Source: Candidatus Marispirochaeta associata (GTDB taxonomy: Bacteria > Spirochaetota > Spirochaetia > JC444 > Marispirochaetaceae). From it: a stretch of DNA of 64,000 nucleotides. Where the stretch lies: contig JWTM01000532.1 in the NCBI GenBank assembly GCA_001749745.1, positions 248,001-312,000 on the forward strand. Reading direction: 5' to 3'. The stretch's first letter is position 1. Every line of letters begins with the position of its first letter. Of the stretch, positions 9,245 to 17,956 are shown in pieces. The notes beneath the pieces are model-generated. The model worked only from the letters and a program-made list of their open reading frames with translations, searched no databases and was not told the origin of the DNA. The translations under genes were made by a program, and so were the position numbers.

Positions 9245-9315
9245 AGCCCGATGGTGTAACGGTAGCACCGCAGATTCTGGTTCTGTTAGTGAGGGTTCAA
9301 ATCCTTCTCGGGCTG
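9245..9315 (+). tRNA. tRNA-Gln (CUG anticodon)
   Basis: The acceptor arms AGCCCGA and TCGGGCT pair fully, the anticodon stem GCAGA/TCTGT closes a loop TTCTGGT with anticodon CTG, and the T arm is GAGGG-TTCAAAT-CCTTC. The discriminator base is G at 9315 and CCA is not encoded. It reads CAG; the UUG isoacceptor is at 37226. Confidence 0.93.
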
Positions 9316-9322
9316 CTTACAT

Positions 9323-9394
9323 GGTCCCTTCGTCTATCGGCTAGGACAGGAGATTCTCATTCTTCAAAGAGGGGTTCGATTCCCCTAGGGACTA
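9323..9394 (+). tRNA. tRNA-Glu (CUC anticodon)
   Basis: Acceptor GGTCCCT pairs with AGGGACT (one G-T pair), the anticodon stem GGAGA/TCTTC closes the loop TTCTCAT with anticodon CTC, and the T arm contains GGTTCGATTCC. The discriminator is A and no CCA is encoded. It lies 7 bases after tRNA-Gln and shares the downstream terminator, so the pair is one transcript. Confidence 0.93.
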
Positions 9395-9396
9395 AC

Positions 9397-9423
9397 GGCC
9401 GGCTACAATAGCCGGCCTTTTTT
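9397..9423 (+). terminator. Rho-independent terminator after the tRNA pair
   Basis: A perfect 9-bp stem GGCCGGCTA/TAGCCGGCC with a 3-base loop CAA is followed by six T residues at 9418-9423. It lies 2 bases after tRNA-Glu. Confidence 0.93.
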
Positions 9424-9494
9424 AGAAATCTGGGTGTATATTTATACAGTCGGATCCGTATAAGTATCCATTTGTGCCGATCAGGAGGTGGGTG

Positions 9495-10664
9495 ATGCAC
9501 TGTTTTCTGCTCTTGAGCGACGGAAGTCTCTATCCAGGGATCTCCTTTGGGGCGGACCCGCCTCGTGTCGAGGAACTCGCCGACCGAGGCGAGTTCGATA
9601 AAGGCGCCGGGGAGGTGGTCTTTAATACCGGGATGACCGGCTACCATGAGATACTTACCGATCCCTCCTATACCGGACAAATCATAATGATGACCTATCC
9701 CCACGGCGGCAACTACGGAACCGACGATGCCTGGTCCGAGAACGGCGCCGAGGACAGGTTGCTTCCCCGTGTAAAAGCCCAGGGCTTTGTGGTCCGGGAC
9801 TATTACGACGGACCGGTCCCCGCCGGTCGCCTCAGCCTGGCGGAGTTCTTGAAGAAGAGCGGAACTCCCGGGATTACCGAGGTCGACACCAGGGCCTTGA
9901 CCCTTCATTTGCGGGAGAAGGGGAGCCAGAACGGCCTCATCCTCCGACCCGGCACGGGAGAGAGGCTCAGCGTCGATGAACTTGAGGCGGCCCGGTCCTA
10001 CCTGGAAAGCTTTCCCTCCATGGAGGGACGCAACTGCCTTCCTGAGGTCGGTCTGCTCGACAGGCGGGAGACTATAAGCGACGGTGACCTGCGGCTGGTG
10101 CTCGTCGACTGCGGAACCAAGGGCAATATTGTAAGCGAAATGAAGAAACTCGGGGCGGCCATTGTTCAGGTGCCAGCCTCTATCCGGGCCGACGAAATAA
10201 GGCAACTTGAACCGGACGGTGTGCTCTACTCCAACGGTCCTGGCGATCCGGCGACCCTGAAGGGGATTGTGAAAGAGATTCGTCCCCTGATCGGAACCGT
10301 CCCCCTGTTCGGGGTCTGTCTGGGACATCAGCTTCTGGCCACGGCCTTGGGCGGTGAAACCCGGAAGATGAAATTCGGCCACCACGGTTGCAATAATCCC
10401 GTCCGGGACGAGCTAAGCGGCAAGGTGGCGGTGACGAGCCAAAACCACGGCTTCGAGGTCGACGAGAAATCCCTTACCCCCGATACGAAGGTCTGGTTTC
10501 GAAACGCGAACGACGGCAGCGTCGAGGGCATTTTAAACGAAGAGAAGCACATCTATTCCGCCCAATTTCATCCGGAGGCGGCGCCGGGCCCCTTCGACTC
10601 TCTCTGGATCTTTCGCCGCTTCTACGACGAGATGAATCGCTTCAAAGCCGACAAGGAGGCCTGA
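9495..10664 (+). CDS. carA: Carbamoyl-phosphate synthase small subunit (glutaminase)
   Basis: This 389-residue subunit hydrolyses glutamine and passes ammonia to CarB for carbamoyl-phosphate synthesis (arginine and pyrimidine precursors). The N-terminal CPSase domain contains VVFNTGMTGYHEILTDPSY. The C-terminal class I amidotransferase has the nucleophile elbow GVCLGHQLLA (Cys275) and the His359/Glu361 pair in QFHPEAAPGP; YSNGPGDP is also present. An upstream GTG (9474) is in frame, but the ATG at 9495 has a strong AGGAGGTG 5 bases before it and gives the usual N-terminus (MHCFLLLSDGSLYPG), so it is preferred. carB follows after two bases. Confidence 0.96.
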   Translation: MHCFLLLSDGSLYPGISFGADPPRVEELADRGEFDKGAGEVVFNTGMTGYHEILTDPSYTGQIIMMTYPHGGNYGTDDAWSENGAEDRLLPRVKAQGFVVRDYYDGPVPAGRLSLAEFLKKSGTPGITEVDTRALTLHLREKGSQNGLILRPGTGERLSVDELEAARSYLESFPSMEGRNCLPEVGLLDRRETISDGDLRLVLVDCGTKGNIVSEMKKLGAAIVQVPASIRADEIRQLEPDGVLYSNGPGDPATLKGIVKEIRPLIGTVPLFGVCLGHQLLATALGGETRKMKFGHHGCNNPVRDELSGKVAVTSQNHGFEVDEKSLTPDTKVWFRNANDGSVEGILNEEKHIYSAQFHPEAAPGPFDSLWIFRRFYDEMNRFKADKEA

Positions 10665-10666
10665 AG

Positions 10667-13600
10667 ATGCCAGCCAGACGCGATATCGAGAGCATTATGA
10701 TCATCGGCTCGGGACCGATCGTAATCGGCCAGGCCTGCGAGTTCGACTATTCCGGCACTCAAGCGGTTACGGCCTTGAAGGAGGAGGGGTACCGGGTGAT
10801 TCTCGTCAACCCGAACCCGGCTACAGTAATGACCACCCCCGGCATCGCCGACGCTATCTATACCGAGCCCTTGAAACCCGCCTATGTAGAAAGGATTATC
10901 GCCCGGGAACGGCCCGATGCGCTCCTTCCCACCATGGGAGGCCAAACGGGACTCAATCTCTCTCTCGAACTCTATGATCAGGGGATTCTCGACCGCTACA
11001 AGGTAGAACTGATCGGCGCCTCGGTCGACGCGATTCGCCTGGCCGAGGATCGAGGACGCTTCAAGGAGCTCGCCGGAAGGATCGGTCTTGATACGCCGAT
11101 ATCGGTTATGACGAAGAGCGTGGCCGGCGCCAGGGAGCTTTACGAGAAGGTCGGGCTTCCGCTGATTATTCGCCCCAGCTACACCCTGGGAGGGATGGGC
11201 GGAAGTATCGCCTACGAGCTGAGCGAACTCGACTCCCTGGTCGAACGGGCCTTGGATGAGAGCCCGGTGGGCGAGGCCCTGGTGGAGGAGTCGCTTCTGG
11301 GTTGGAAGGAGTTCGAGATGGAGGTGATGCGCGACCGGATGGATAACGGCGTGGTTATTTGCTCCATCGAGAACCTGGACCCGATGGGCATCCACACCGG
11401 CGACAGCATTACCGTCGCCCCCATTCAGACCCTCTCGGACCGGGAATACCAGGAGATGCGGACCGCCTCCATCGATACCCTGCGGGCGGTAGGGGTCGAC
11501 TGCGGCGGCTCGAATGTACAGTTCGCCATTAAGCCGGAGACGGGACGCCTGGTCATTATCGAGATGAATCCCCGGGTCTCCCGTTCCTCCGCTCTGGCGA
11601 GTAAGGCGACCGGTTTTCCTATTGCCCGCTGCAGCGCCAAGCTGGCGGTCGGCTATACCCTGGATGAGATAACCAACGAGATAACCGGAAAAACGGTCTC
11701 CTGTTTCGAGCCGGCTTTAGATTACGTAGCCGTAAAGGTCCCGCGTTTCGAACTGGAGAAGTTTCCCGCCGGGTACCGACAGCTCGGTACCCAAATGAAA
11801 TCCGTGGGTGAGTCCCTCGCCCTGGGACGCACCTTCCCGGAGGCCCTCAACAAGGCCCTGCGCTCGGCCGAGCTCGGGGTCGACGGCCTAGAGGAGCTCA
11901 AGATTGGCTACGACGGGTTGGATGCGATGCTCGACACCCTCCATCCCCGGAGAATCTTCGCTGCCTACACGGTTTTGAAACGGGAAGGGAGTCGGGCCCT
12001 AAAGCGGCTACAGGAGCGGACCAAGTTCGACCCCTGGTTCCTGCATTACATGCTGAAGCAGGTGGAGCTCGAGGACCGGATTGCCGGCGGCGGGCTGGAC
12101 GATGAGCTTCTGATGAAGGCCAAACGAACCGGTCTCTCGGATGCGAGAATTGCATGTTTGGGTGGAGTCACTCCTGAGTCGATTCGAAGCCGAAGAGAGT
12201 CCCAGGGAATAGAAGCGGCCTACCACTTCGTCGATACCTGCGCGGGCGAGTTCTCCGCCGAAACCCCCTACTTCTACTCCACCTACGGCGAGGCCGACGA
12301 AGGAGGGCCTATTGAAGGGGAAGGGGTAATCATCCTCGCCTCAGGCCCCAATCGGATCGGTCAGGGACTGGAGTTCGATACCTGCTGCACCTTGGCCTCA
12401 TTGGCCTACCGCGATGAAGGCGTCAAAACGATTATCATCAACTCCAATCCCGAGACGGTATCCACCGACTTCAATGTCTCCGACCGGCTCTACATCGAAC
12501 CCCTTACCGGGGAACATGTGAAGGCGGTGATGCGAAAGGAGGGGGTAAATCAGGTGGTCGTGCAGCTCGGCGGACAGACGCCCCTCAATCTGGCCCAAGA
12601 GCTCGAAGAGGCGGGAGCGAGCATCGTCGGGACCGGGGTCCAGAGCATCTTCGATGCGGAGGACCGCGGGCTCTTCACTGCCCTCCTGAAGAAGCTCGAC
12701 CTGCGTCAGCCGGAAAACCGGATGGCGGCTACGGCGGCGGAGGTCGTCTCCTATTCCAAGGAGATCGGTTTCCCGGTACTGCTGCGTCCCTCCTTCGTGC
12801 TGGGCGGGCGGAGTATGTTTATCGCCTATAATGAAGAGGAGTTGGAGGAGTTTCTGAAGCAGGATCTCCCCATGTCGGCGGAACGGCCGGTGCTGGTCGA
12901 TCAATTTTTGGAGGACGCCTTCGAGTATGATCTCGACGCCCTCTCGGACGGCGAGAATGTCTATATCGCCGGCATAATGCAGCATATCGAGGCGGCCGGG
13001 GTCCACTCCGGCGACAGCGCCTGCGTCTTTCCGCCCTATAAATCGACTCCCGAAATTCTCTCCCAGATGAAAGAGGCGACTGCGAAGATCGCCCGGGAGA
13101 TTCAGGTAAAGGGCTTCATCAATATCCAGTTCGCCGTAAAGGATGACCTCCTCTATGTGCTCGAGGTCAATCCCCGGGCCTCGCGGACGGTTCCCTTCCT
13201 CTCGAAAGCGAGCGGGGTAAACCTAATCCAGGCCGCGGTTCGCCTGTGGCGGGGAGAGGATCTTTCCGCTCAGGGGCTCTGCAGGAACGGAATCGGCGAA
13301 GGTAATTGTATCTCCGGTTGGGCGGTGAAGGAAGCGGTATTCTCCTTCGACCGCTTTACCCATACCGACCCCCTCTTAGGGCCGGAGATGCGTTCCACCG
13401 GCGAGGTAATCGGCTCGGGCGAGGAGTTCGGCGAAGCATTTGCCAAGGCCCAGGCTGCGGTCGGAACCCTCCTGCCCACCGGGGGCCGGGTTCTCGTCTC
13501 GGTGCATCAGAACGACCGGACGACCGTTCTCCCCATAGTGAAGGAGCTGCAGGAGCTCGGCTTCGAGATAGCCGCCACCCGGGGGACGGCCGATTTTCTC

Positions 13601-13885
13601 TATCGTCAGGGAATTTTCGCCGAGGTCGTCCTGAAGTTGCATGAAGGTCATCCCAATGTGATCGATCATATCCGAGCCGGTCGCTTCAATCTGATTATCA
13701 ATACGCCCTTGGGGCGCAAATCCCAACACGGGGATCATGATATCCGGATTCAGGCGGTGCGCCATAAGATTCCATATACCACAACCACCTCCGCCGCCTT
13801 GGCCGCCGTGGAGGGAATCAAGTATCTGAGTCGAGGTGAGATTAAGGTGCGTCCTCTCTCCGGAGCGGGATTCTTGAAGGGTTAA
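10667..13885 (+). CDS. carB: Carbamoyl-phosphate synthase large subunit
   Basis: A 1072-residue subunit matching the standard CarB length. Two homologous ATP-grasp halves are visible: the first starts with SIMIIGSGPIVIGQACEFDY and contains RPSYTLGGMGGSIAY, the second starts with VIILASGPNRIGQGLEFD and contains RPSFVLGGRSMFIAYN. The last ~130 residues form the MGS-like allosteric domain (GRVLVSVHQNDR; NTPLGRKSQHGDHDIR). It makes carbamoyl phosphate from bicarbonate, two ATP and ammonia channelled from CarA. The ATG at 10667 lies two bases after the carA stop. No other arginine or pyrimidine gene is adjacent, so the pair is not embedded in a biosynthetic operon here. Confidence 0.97.
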   Translation: MPARRDIESIMIIGSGPIVIGQACEFDYSGTQAVTALKEEGYRVILVNPNPATVMTTPGIADAIYTEPLKPAYVERIIARERPDALLPTMGGQTGLNLSLELYDQGILDRYKVELIGASVDAIRLAEDRGRFKELAGRIGLDTPISVMTKSVAGARELYEKVGLPLIIRPSYTLGGMGGSIAYELSELDSLVERALDESPVGEALVEESLLGWKEFEMEVMRDRMDNGVVICSIENLDPMGIHTGDSITVAPIQTLSDREYQEMRTASIDTLRAVGVDCGGSNVQFAIKPETGRLVIIEMNPRVSRSSALASKATGFPIARCSAKLAVGYTLDEITNEITGKTVSCFEPALDYVAVKVPRFELEKFPAGYRQLGTQMKSVGESLALGRTFPEALNKALRSAELGVDGLEELKIGYDGLDAMLDTLHPRRIFAAYTVLKREGSRALKRLQERTKFDPWFLHYMLKQVELEDRIAGGGLDDELLMKAKRTGLSDARIACLGGVTPESIRSRRESQGIEAAYHFVDTCAGEFSAETPYFYSTYGEADEGGPIEGEGVIILASGPNRIGQGLEFDTCCTLASLAYRDEGVKTIIINSNPETVSTDFNVSDRLYIEPLTGEHVKAVMRKEGVNQVVVQLGGQTPLNLAQELEEAGASIVGTGVQSIFDAEDRGLFTALLKKLDLRQPENRMAATAAEVVSYSKEIGFPVLLRPSFVLGGRSMFIAYNEEELEEFLKQDLPMSAERPVLVDQFLEDAFEYDLDALSDGENVYIAGIMQHIEAAGVHSGDSACVFPPYKSTPEILSQMKEATAKIAREIQVKGFINIQFAVKDDLLYVLEVNPRASRTVPFLSKASGVNLIQAAVRLWRGEDLSAQGLCRNGIGEGNCISGWAVKEAVFSFDRFTHTDPLLGPEMRSTGEVIGSGEEFGEAFAKAQAAVGTLLPTGGRVLVSVHQNDRTTVLPIVKELQELGFEIAATRGTADFLYRQGIFAEVVLKLHEGHPNVIDHIRAGRFNLIINTPLGRKSQHGDHDIRIQAVRHKIPYTTTTSAALAAVEGIKYLSRGEIKVRPLSGAGFLKG

Positions 13886-13895
13886 GAACTGAGAA

Positions 13896-13919
13896 ACCGG
13901 CCGGGAGAGCCCGGCCGGT
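13896..13919. terminator. Hairpin between the convergent carB and cimA ends
   Basis: A perfect 10-bp GC-rich inverted repeat (ACCGGCCGGG / CCCGGCCGGT, 4-base loop AGAG) lies between the two stop codons. Neither strand has a clear T run after it, so it is either a weak bidirectional terminator or a 3'-end stabilising hairpin. Confidence 0.5.
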
Positions 13920-13933
13920 AGGTTAACAACTTC

Positions 13934-15508
13934 CTATTCATCCTCGGTACAGTAGGTATTAAAGTAGTACTCGAAACTCTCGACGATCGCCTCCCACGAG
14001 GCTTCGACGATGTTTTCCGAGACGCCCACCGTATCCCAGCTGTTGTTCTCGTGATCCGTGGAGGTGATGAAGACCCGCACCTTCGATGCCGCCGCCTCTT
14101 CCGGATTGAGAACCCGCACCTTATAGTCGATCAGGCTGATCCGTTCGATAAAAGGAAAGAAGGGCTTCAACGCATCCCGCAGGGCCGCATCCAGGGTCTC
14201 CACCGGACCGATACCGACCCCGGCGCCCATCACCTGCTTCCCGTCGATACGCAAGAACAGGCGCCCTACCGTCTTCGAAGGGGTTTCACCGGTTTTGTAG
14301 CTCTCCAAATGATAGTTGTCCAGCTCCACCATCGGGGTGTAGCGGCCGAGCTCCTTGCGCACGAGAAGGTCGAAGGAGGCTTCGGCCGCCTCATACTCAT
14401 AGCCATGGGTCTCCTTCTCCTTCAAGAGCCGGGTTAAGGAGAGTACCTCCTCGGAATTACGGTCGAATTTGCCGTATTTTTCGAGTTTCGGCACCACCGT
14501 CGATTTACCGGCCAGTTCGGAGAGGAGGATGCGTCGGGCGTTACCGACCCGGGCGCCGTCGATATGCTCCATCAGTTCCGGAGCCTTGGCGATAACGTCC
14601 GCGTGCTGCCCGGCTTTATGGCTAAAGGCGGCGATCCCCACATAGGGCTGACGTTTTTCCGGGATAATGTTCGCTTTTTCCGCCACGAAACGGGAGAGCG
14701 AGGTCAGGTGGTCGAGCTTGGGGGCCATATAGACCTCTTTATCGCACTTAAGCACCAGGTTCGGTACCACGACGCAGAGGTTCGCGTTTCCGCAGCGCTC
14801 CCCCCAGCCGTTGACCGTGCCCTGAATATGGACGGCGCCCTTCTGAATACCCATCAGGCTGTTGGCGGTGGCTACTCCCGAATCATCGTGGAAATGGACT
14901 CCCAACGGCGCCAGGGAGCTCTGGTCGAGGCCGTCGATAAATTCCGATACCTCATGGGGTAGAATCCCGCCGTTGGTATCGCAGAGGATTAAACAATCCG
15001 CTCCGGCTTCGGTCCCGGCGGCCAAAACCCGGCGGGCGTAATCGGGATCGTCCCGGTAGCCGTCGAAGAAGTGCTCCAGATCGAAGAAGACCTCCCGGCC
15101 GTGACTCTTCAGATACTGGATAGAGTCGTAGATCATATCGAGATTCTCTTCTACGCTGGTCCTCAGAACCTTCTCCACATGTGCCTTCCAGGTCTTACCG
15201 ACGACGATCACCGTCTCGGTTTCGGCGTTCAAGAGGGCCTGTAGGTGGGCATCTTCGGCCGCCTTCTTTCCTGAGTGGCGGGTAGAGCCGAAGGCCACTA
15301 CCTTGGCGTGAGAGAACCGCTCCTGTTTGACTTTCTCAAAAAAGGCCTCCTCCTTCTCGTTCGAGAGTGGGAATCCTCCTTCGATGTAGTCGACTCCCAT
15401 CTCATCCAGGGCATGGGCTATCTGCAGCTTATCCTGCAGGGTGAAGTTGACCTCGATTCCCTGCATCCCATCCCGAAGGGTGGTATCGTAGACGGTTACC
15501 TTACTCAT
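13934..15508 (-). CDS. cimA: (R)-citramalate synthase
   Basis: A 524-residue protein of the DRE-TIM metallolyase family, condensing pyruvate and acetyl-CoA to citramalate, the threonine-independent entry into isoleucine synthesis. The N-terminus VTVYDTTLRDGMQGIEVNF and the next motif VDYIEGGFPLSNEKE match the ~525-residue citramalate synthase family rather than LeuA. HFHDDSGVATANSL and the C-terminal LeuA-type regulatory domain (RLFLRIDGK; EAAASKVRVFI) are present. The ATG at 15508 overlaps the ilvN stop by 8 bp and has AAGGAG 7 bases upstream; the longer N-terminal extension was rejected. It is the third gene of ilvB-ilvN-cimA, which supports the citramalate assignment. Isopropylmalate synthase is the main alternative. 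Confidence 0.88.
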   Translation of the reverse strand: MSKVTVYDTTLRDGMQGIEVNFTLQDKLQIAHALDEMGVDYIEGGFPLSNEKEEAFFEKVKQERFSHAKVVAFGSTRHSGKKAAEDAHLQALLNAETETVIVVGKTWKAHVEKVLRTSVEENLDMIYDSIQYLKSHGREVFFDLEHFFDGYRDDPDYARRVLAAGTEAGADCLILCDTNGGILPHEVSEFIDGLDQSSLAPLGVHFHDDSGVATANSLMGIQKGAVHIQGTVNGWGERCGNANLCVVVPNLVLKCDKEVYMAPKLDHLTSLSRFVAEKANIIPEKRQPYVGIAAFSHKAGQHADVIAKAPELMEHIDGARVGNARRILLSELAGKSTVVPKLEKYGKFDRNSEEVLSLTRLLKEKETHGYEYEAAEASFDLLVRKELGRYTPMVELDNYHLESYKTGETPSKTVGRLFLRIDGKQVMGAGVGIGPVETLDAALRDALKPFFPFIERISLIDYKVRVLNPEEAAASKVRVFITSTDHENNSWDTVGVSENIVEASWEAIVESFEYYFNTYCTEDE

Positions 15509-16001
15509 GGCTGTGCTCCTTAGTTTTTGTTCCCCGGGACATCGAGACAAGTCCGCTTCTGGCGAACTCCTGTATCGAAAAATCCTCCAACAGGGCGATA
15601 AAATCATCTATCTTCTTGCCGGAACCGGTCAGTTCCAGCATTATCGATTCCCGGGCTACATCCATAACCTGGGCGCGAAATATATCGGCGATCTGAAAGA
15701 TCTCTCCCCGTTCGCCGCTTTTTGCCTTTACCTTAACCAAGGCAAGTTCTCTATCCACCGAAGGGGTCTCGGTCACATCGACCAGGGTTATCACATCGAC
15801 CAGGCGGTTGAGCTGTTTCTTGATCTGATCGATTATCTGATCATCCCCGCCGCAGACGAGGGTAATCCTGGAGGTGGTGGGATCGACTGCCGGACCGGCC
15901 GTAAAGCTCTCCAGATTGTAGCCCCGGCCGGAGAAGAGCCCGGCGATGCGAGAGAGTACTCCCTCGTGGTTTTCGACTAACAGGGTAATGGTATGCTTCA
16001 T
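15501..16001 (-). CDS. ilvN: Acetolactate synthase regulatory subunit
   Basis: A 166-residue regulatory subunit (IlvN/IlvH type) with an N-terminal ACT domain: HTITLLVENHEGVLSRIAGL then GRGYNLESFTAGP. It binds branched-chain amino acids and confers feedback control on IlvB. Length is normal for the long-form subunit, including the C-terminal domain. The ATG (16001) overlaps the ilvB stop in the sequence ATGA and has GGGAGG just upstream, so translation is coupled; it overlaps cimA by 8 bp at the other end. Confidence 0.95.
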   Translation of the reverse strand: MKHTITLLVENHEGVLSRIAGLFSGRGYNLESFTAGPAVDPTTSRITLVCGGDDQIIDQIKKQLNRLVDVITLVDVTETPSVDRELALVKVKAKSGERGEIFQIADIFRAQVMDVARESIMLELTGSGKKIDDFIALLEDFSIQEFARSGLVSMSRGTKTKEHSHE

Positions 16002-17737
16002 AACGAACCTCCCGGACCGACCATCTCATGCAGAGCCGCCCCCGGGGCGACCATGGGCCAGACGTTCTCCTCCCGGGGGATGATGAAATCGATCAGCACC
16101 GGCCTGTCGCGGCACTCCTTCGCCCGGGCAATGGCCTCATGAACCTCAGACATCGTGCGGGCCCGGAGTCCGAGAGCGCCGTAGGCCGAGGCCAGGGTAA
16201 CAAAATCAGGTACATAGGCCGGACAATGCTCCCCGGGAGAGTCGCAATTGGGCGGACATGAGTGCTTGGAGGCCAGACAGGTCTTGGCGTAGCGGCGCTT
16301 GAAGAAGAGCTCCTGCCACTGACGAACCATCCCGAGATAACCGTTGTTCAGGACGGCGACGATTACGGGGAACCCTTCGAGAACGGCCGTGGCCAGCTCC
16401 TGTATGTTCATCTGGATCGAACCGTCCCCGGCGATATCGATAACGCGCCGGTCGGGGTTACCCGCCTGGGCGCCGATGGCCGCCGGGAATCCGTAGCCCA
16501 TGGTTCCCAATCCGCCGGAGCTGAGCCATCTTCGGGGCAGCTTGAAGGGATAAAATTGAGCGGCCCACATCTGATTCTGTCCGACCTCCGTCGCGATAAT
16601 AGCCTCGGGAAAGGCTTCGCCTAAAGCGGTGATAATCCGCTCGGCGGTCGGCTCCTCGGGCGGGGCTGATTCCCGGGCTTTTGTCTCCCGGTAGCGCTCT
16701 CGCAGCGCCGCAAGCCGGGCTATCCAAGTTGTGGGTTCCTCCCGTTTGCCGGCAGCGGCAAGGCGGGTGAGGGCGGCTTTCGCGTCGCATACCACGGCGA
16801 TGCTGACGGGAACATTCCGCGCAATGGCGGCCGGATCGATATCGATATGAACGATCTCCGCCTGCGGTGCGAAGCGGCTTAAATCTCCCGTGGCCCGGTC
16901 GTCGAATCGGACGCCGACGCCGATAAGGAGATCGCACTCCTGAACGGCCATATTGGCCGCATAACTTCCGTGCATCCCGATCATGCCGAAGTTCCGCTCA
17001 TGATCCGCGGGTACCGCGCCGATGCCCATCAGACTGGTCACCACCGGCGTGCCGCTGACTTGCATCAGATCCGCCAGTTCCGCCTCCGCTTCGGCGATGA
17101 TTACCCCGCCGCCGACGAATATCAACGGCCTTTCGGCGCGCCGGAGCGCTTCCGCCGCCTGATCCACGGCTGTCGCATCCAGATTTTCGTCCGGCTGGTA
17201 GCCGCGGATGGCCACCTCTACGGGAAGCTCCTCTTCTGTGCCTCCGGTCATCACATCCTTCGGGATGTCGATAACCACCGGACCGGGTTTTCCGGAACTG
17301 GCGATGAAGAAGGATTCCTTCAAGATCCGGCCCAGCTTATTCGTATCGGTAACCAGGTAGTTGTGCTTGGTCACCGGCCGGGTGATTCCCACCGTATCCG
17401 CCTCTTGAAAGGCGTCGTTGCCGATCATCCCCTTCGGGACCTGTCCGCTGATGCAAACCAGGGGCACGCTGTCGAAGTTAGCCGTCGCCAGGCCGGTTAC
17501 CGTATTGGTGGCGCCGGGACCGGAGGTGACGATACAGACGCCGGTTCGACCGGTAGAACGGGCATAGCCGTCGGCCGCGTGCACCGCCGCTTGCTCATGG
17601 CGGGTAAGTACCAACCGTATCGATTCCTCCTCGTAAAGGGCGTCGAACAGCGGAATAACCGCTCCGCCGGGATAGGCGAATACGGTATCAACCTTCTCCT
17701 TTTTTAATGACTCCAAGACAATCTGTGATCCTGTCAA
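15998..17737 (-). CDS. ilvB: Acetolactate (acetohydroxyacid) synthase catalytic subunit
   Basis: A 579-residue TPP enzyme forming acetolactate or 2-aceto-2-hydroxybutyrate. The glutamate that activates TPP is in TRHEQAAVHAADGYARSTG, FAD-binding segments follow, and the TPP/Mg motif is GDGSIQMNIQELATAVLEGF ending near an NN pair. The start is placed at a TTG (17737) because AAAGGAG lies 8 bases before it and the protein then begins TGSQIVLESLKKEKVDTVFA, the normal family N-terminus; an ATG at 17806 would put coding sequence across the attenuator hairpin. It heads ilvB-ilvN-cimA and is preceded by a leader peptide and terminator, so it is probably controlled by attenuation. Confidence 0.95.
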   Translation of the reverse strand: MTGSQIVLESLKKEKVDTVFAYPGGAVIPLFDALYEEESIRLVLTRHEQAAVHAADGYARSTGRTGVCIVTSGPGATNTVTGLATANFDSVPLVCISGQVPKGMIGNDAFQEADTVGITRPVTKHNYLVTDTNKLGRILKESFFIASSGKPGPVVIDIPKDVMTGGTEEELPVEVAIRGYQPDENLDATAVDQAAEALRRAERPLIFVGGGVIIAEAEAELADLMQVSGTPVVTSLMGIGAVPADHERNFGMIGMHGSYAANMAVQECDLLIGVGVRFDDRATGDLSRFAPQAEIVHIDIDPAAIARNVPVSIAVVCDAKAALTRLAAAGKREEPTTWIARLAALRERYRETKARESAPPEEPTAERIITALGEAFPEAIIATEVGQNQMWAAQFYPFKLPRRWLSSGGLGTMGYGFPAAIGAQAGNPDRRVIDIAGDGSIQMNIQELATAVLEGFPVIVAVLNNGYLGMVRQWQELFFKRRYAKTCLASKHSCPPNCDSPGEHCPAYVPDFVTLASAYGALGLRARTMSEVHEAIARAKECRDRPVLIDFIIPREENVWPMVAPGAALHEMVGPGGSL

Positions 17738-17759
17738 ACGGCCGCTCCTTTTCGTGCAT

Positions 17760-17794
17760 AAAAAAAGCCGTTCTCCCGGTTGAGGAAGAACGGC
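17760..17794 (-). terminator. Transcription attenuator of the ilvB operon
   Basis: Reading the reverse strand, the stem GCCGTTCT/AGAACGGC (17787-17794 with 17767-17774) is followed directly by seven T residues (17766-17760), then ilvB after 22 bases. It sits between the Ile-rich leader peptide and ilvB, exactly where a terminator-attenuator belongs. A six-base pairing between GAGGAA in the end of the leader peptide coding region and TTCCTC inside this hairpin could form an antiterminator. Confidence 0.88.
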
Positions 17795-17816
17795 CCGTAA
17801 GCTCAATGCCCGAATG

Positions 17817-17891
17817 CTAGGCGTATTCCTCCCGCGGCGTGAAGCCGATAATAATCAGCGCGAGAAGAATAATAATGATGTTACTGTTCAT
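17817..17891 (-). CDS. Isoleucine/leucine-rich leader peptide of the ilvB operon
   Basis: A 24-residue open frame, ATG at 17891 to TAG at 17819-17817, encodes a peptide beginning MNSNIIIILLALIIIG and ending TPREEYA. Seven of 24 residues are Ile (two runs, IIII and III) and three are Leu. It lies on the ilvB transcript between a TTGACA promoter and a rho-independent hairpin, the classic layout of an attenuation leader: ribosome stalling at Ile codons when charged tRNA-Ile is scarce would prevent the terminator forming. Its Shine-Dalgarno is weak (AGG, 6 bases). The peptide itself need have no function. No valine codon is present, so Ile (perhaps Leu) is the sensed amino acid. Confidence 0.85.
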   Translation of the reverse strand: MNSNIIIILLALIIIGFTPREEYA

Positions 17892-17910
17892 CAGTACCTG
17901 CATATATAAG

Positions 17911-17939
17911 TGAATACCCTAGTACTATAAAAGTGTCAA
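17911..17939 (-). promoter_or_regulatory. Promoter of the ilvB leader transcript
   Basis: On the reverse strand TTGACA (17934-17939) is followed 17 bp later by TATTCA (17911-17916), a perfect -35 with a three-of-six -10. The -35 boxes of this promoter and the divergent one at 17957 form a 7-bp inverted repeat (GTCAAGT at 17935-17941, ACTTGAC at 17955-17961). Confidence 0.6.
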
Positions 17940-17956
17940 GTCAAATGATATGAAAC

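Noticed and set aside
9474..9494. GTG start for carA at 9474
   Set aside because: No Shine-Dalgarno and an atypical N-terminus; the ATG at 9495 follows AGGAGGTG.
9357..10385. 342-residue open frame antisense to carA
   Set aside because: It overlaps tRNA-Glu and the terminator and runs against a certain gene; a shadow frame of GC-rich coding sequence.
15509..15607. 33-residue N-terminal extension of CimA
   Set aside because: It overlaps ilvN; the ATG at 15508 has a good Shine-Dalgarno and begins the conserved VTVYDTTLRDG.
17738..17806. N-terminal extension of IlvB from an ATG at 17806
   Set aside because: It would translate through the attenuator hairpin and poly-T; the TTG at 17737 has AAAGGAG and gives the family N-terminus.
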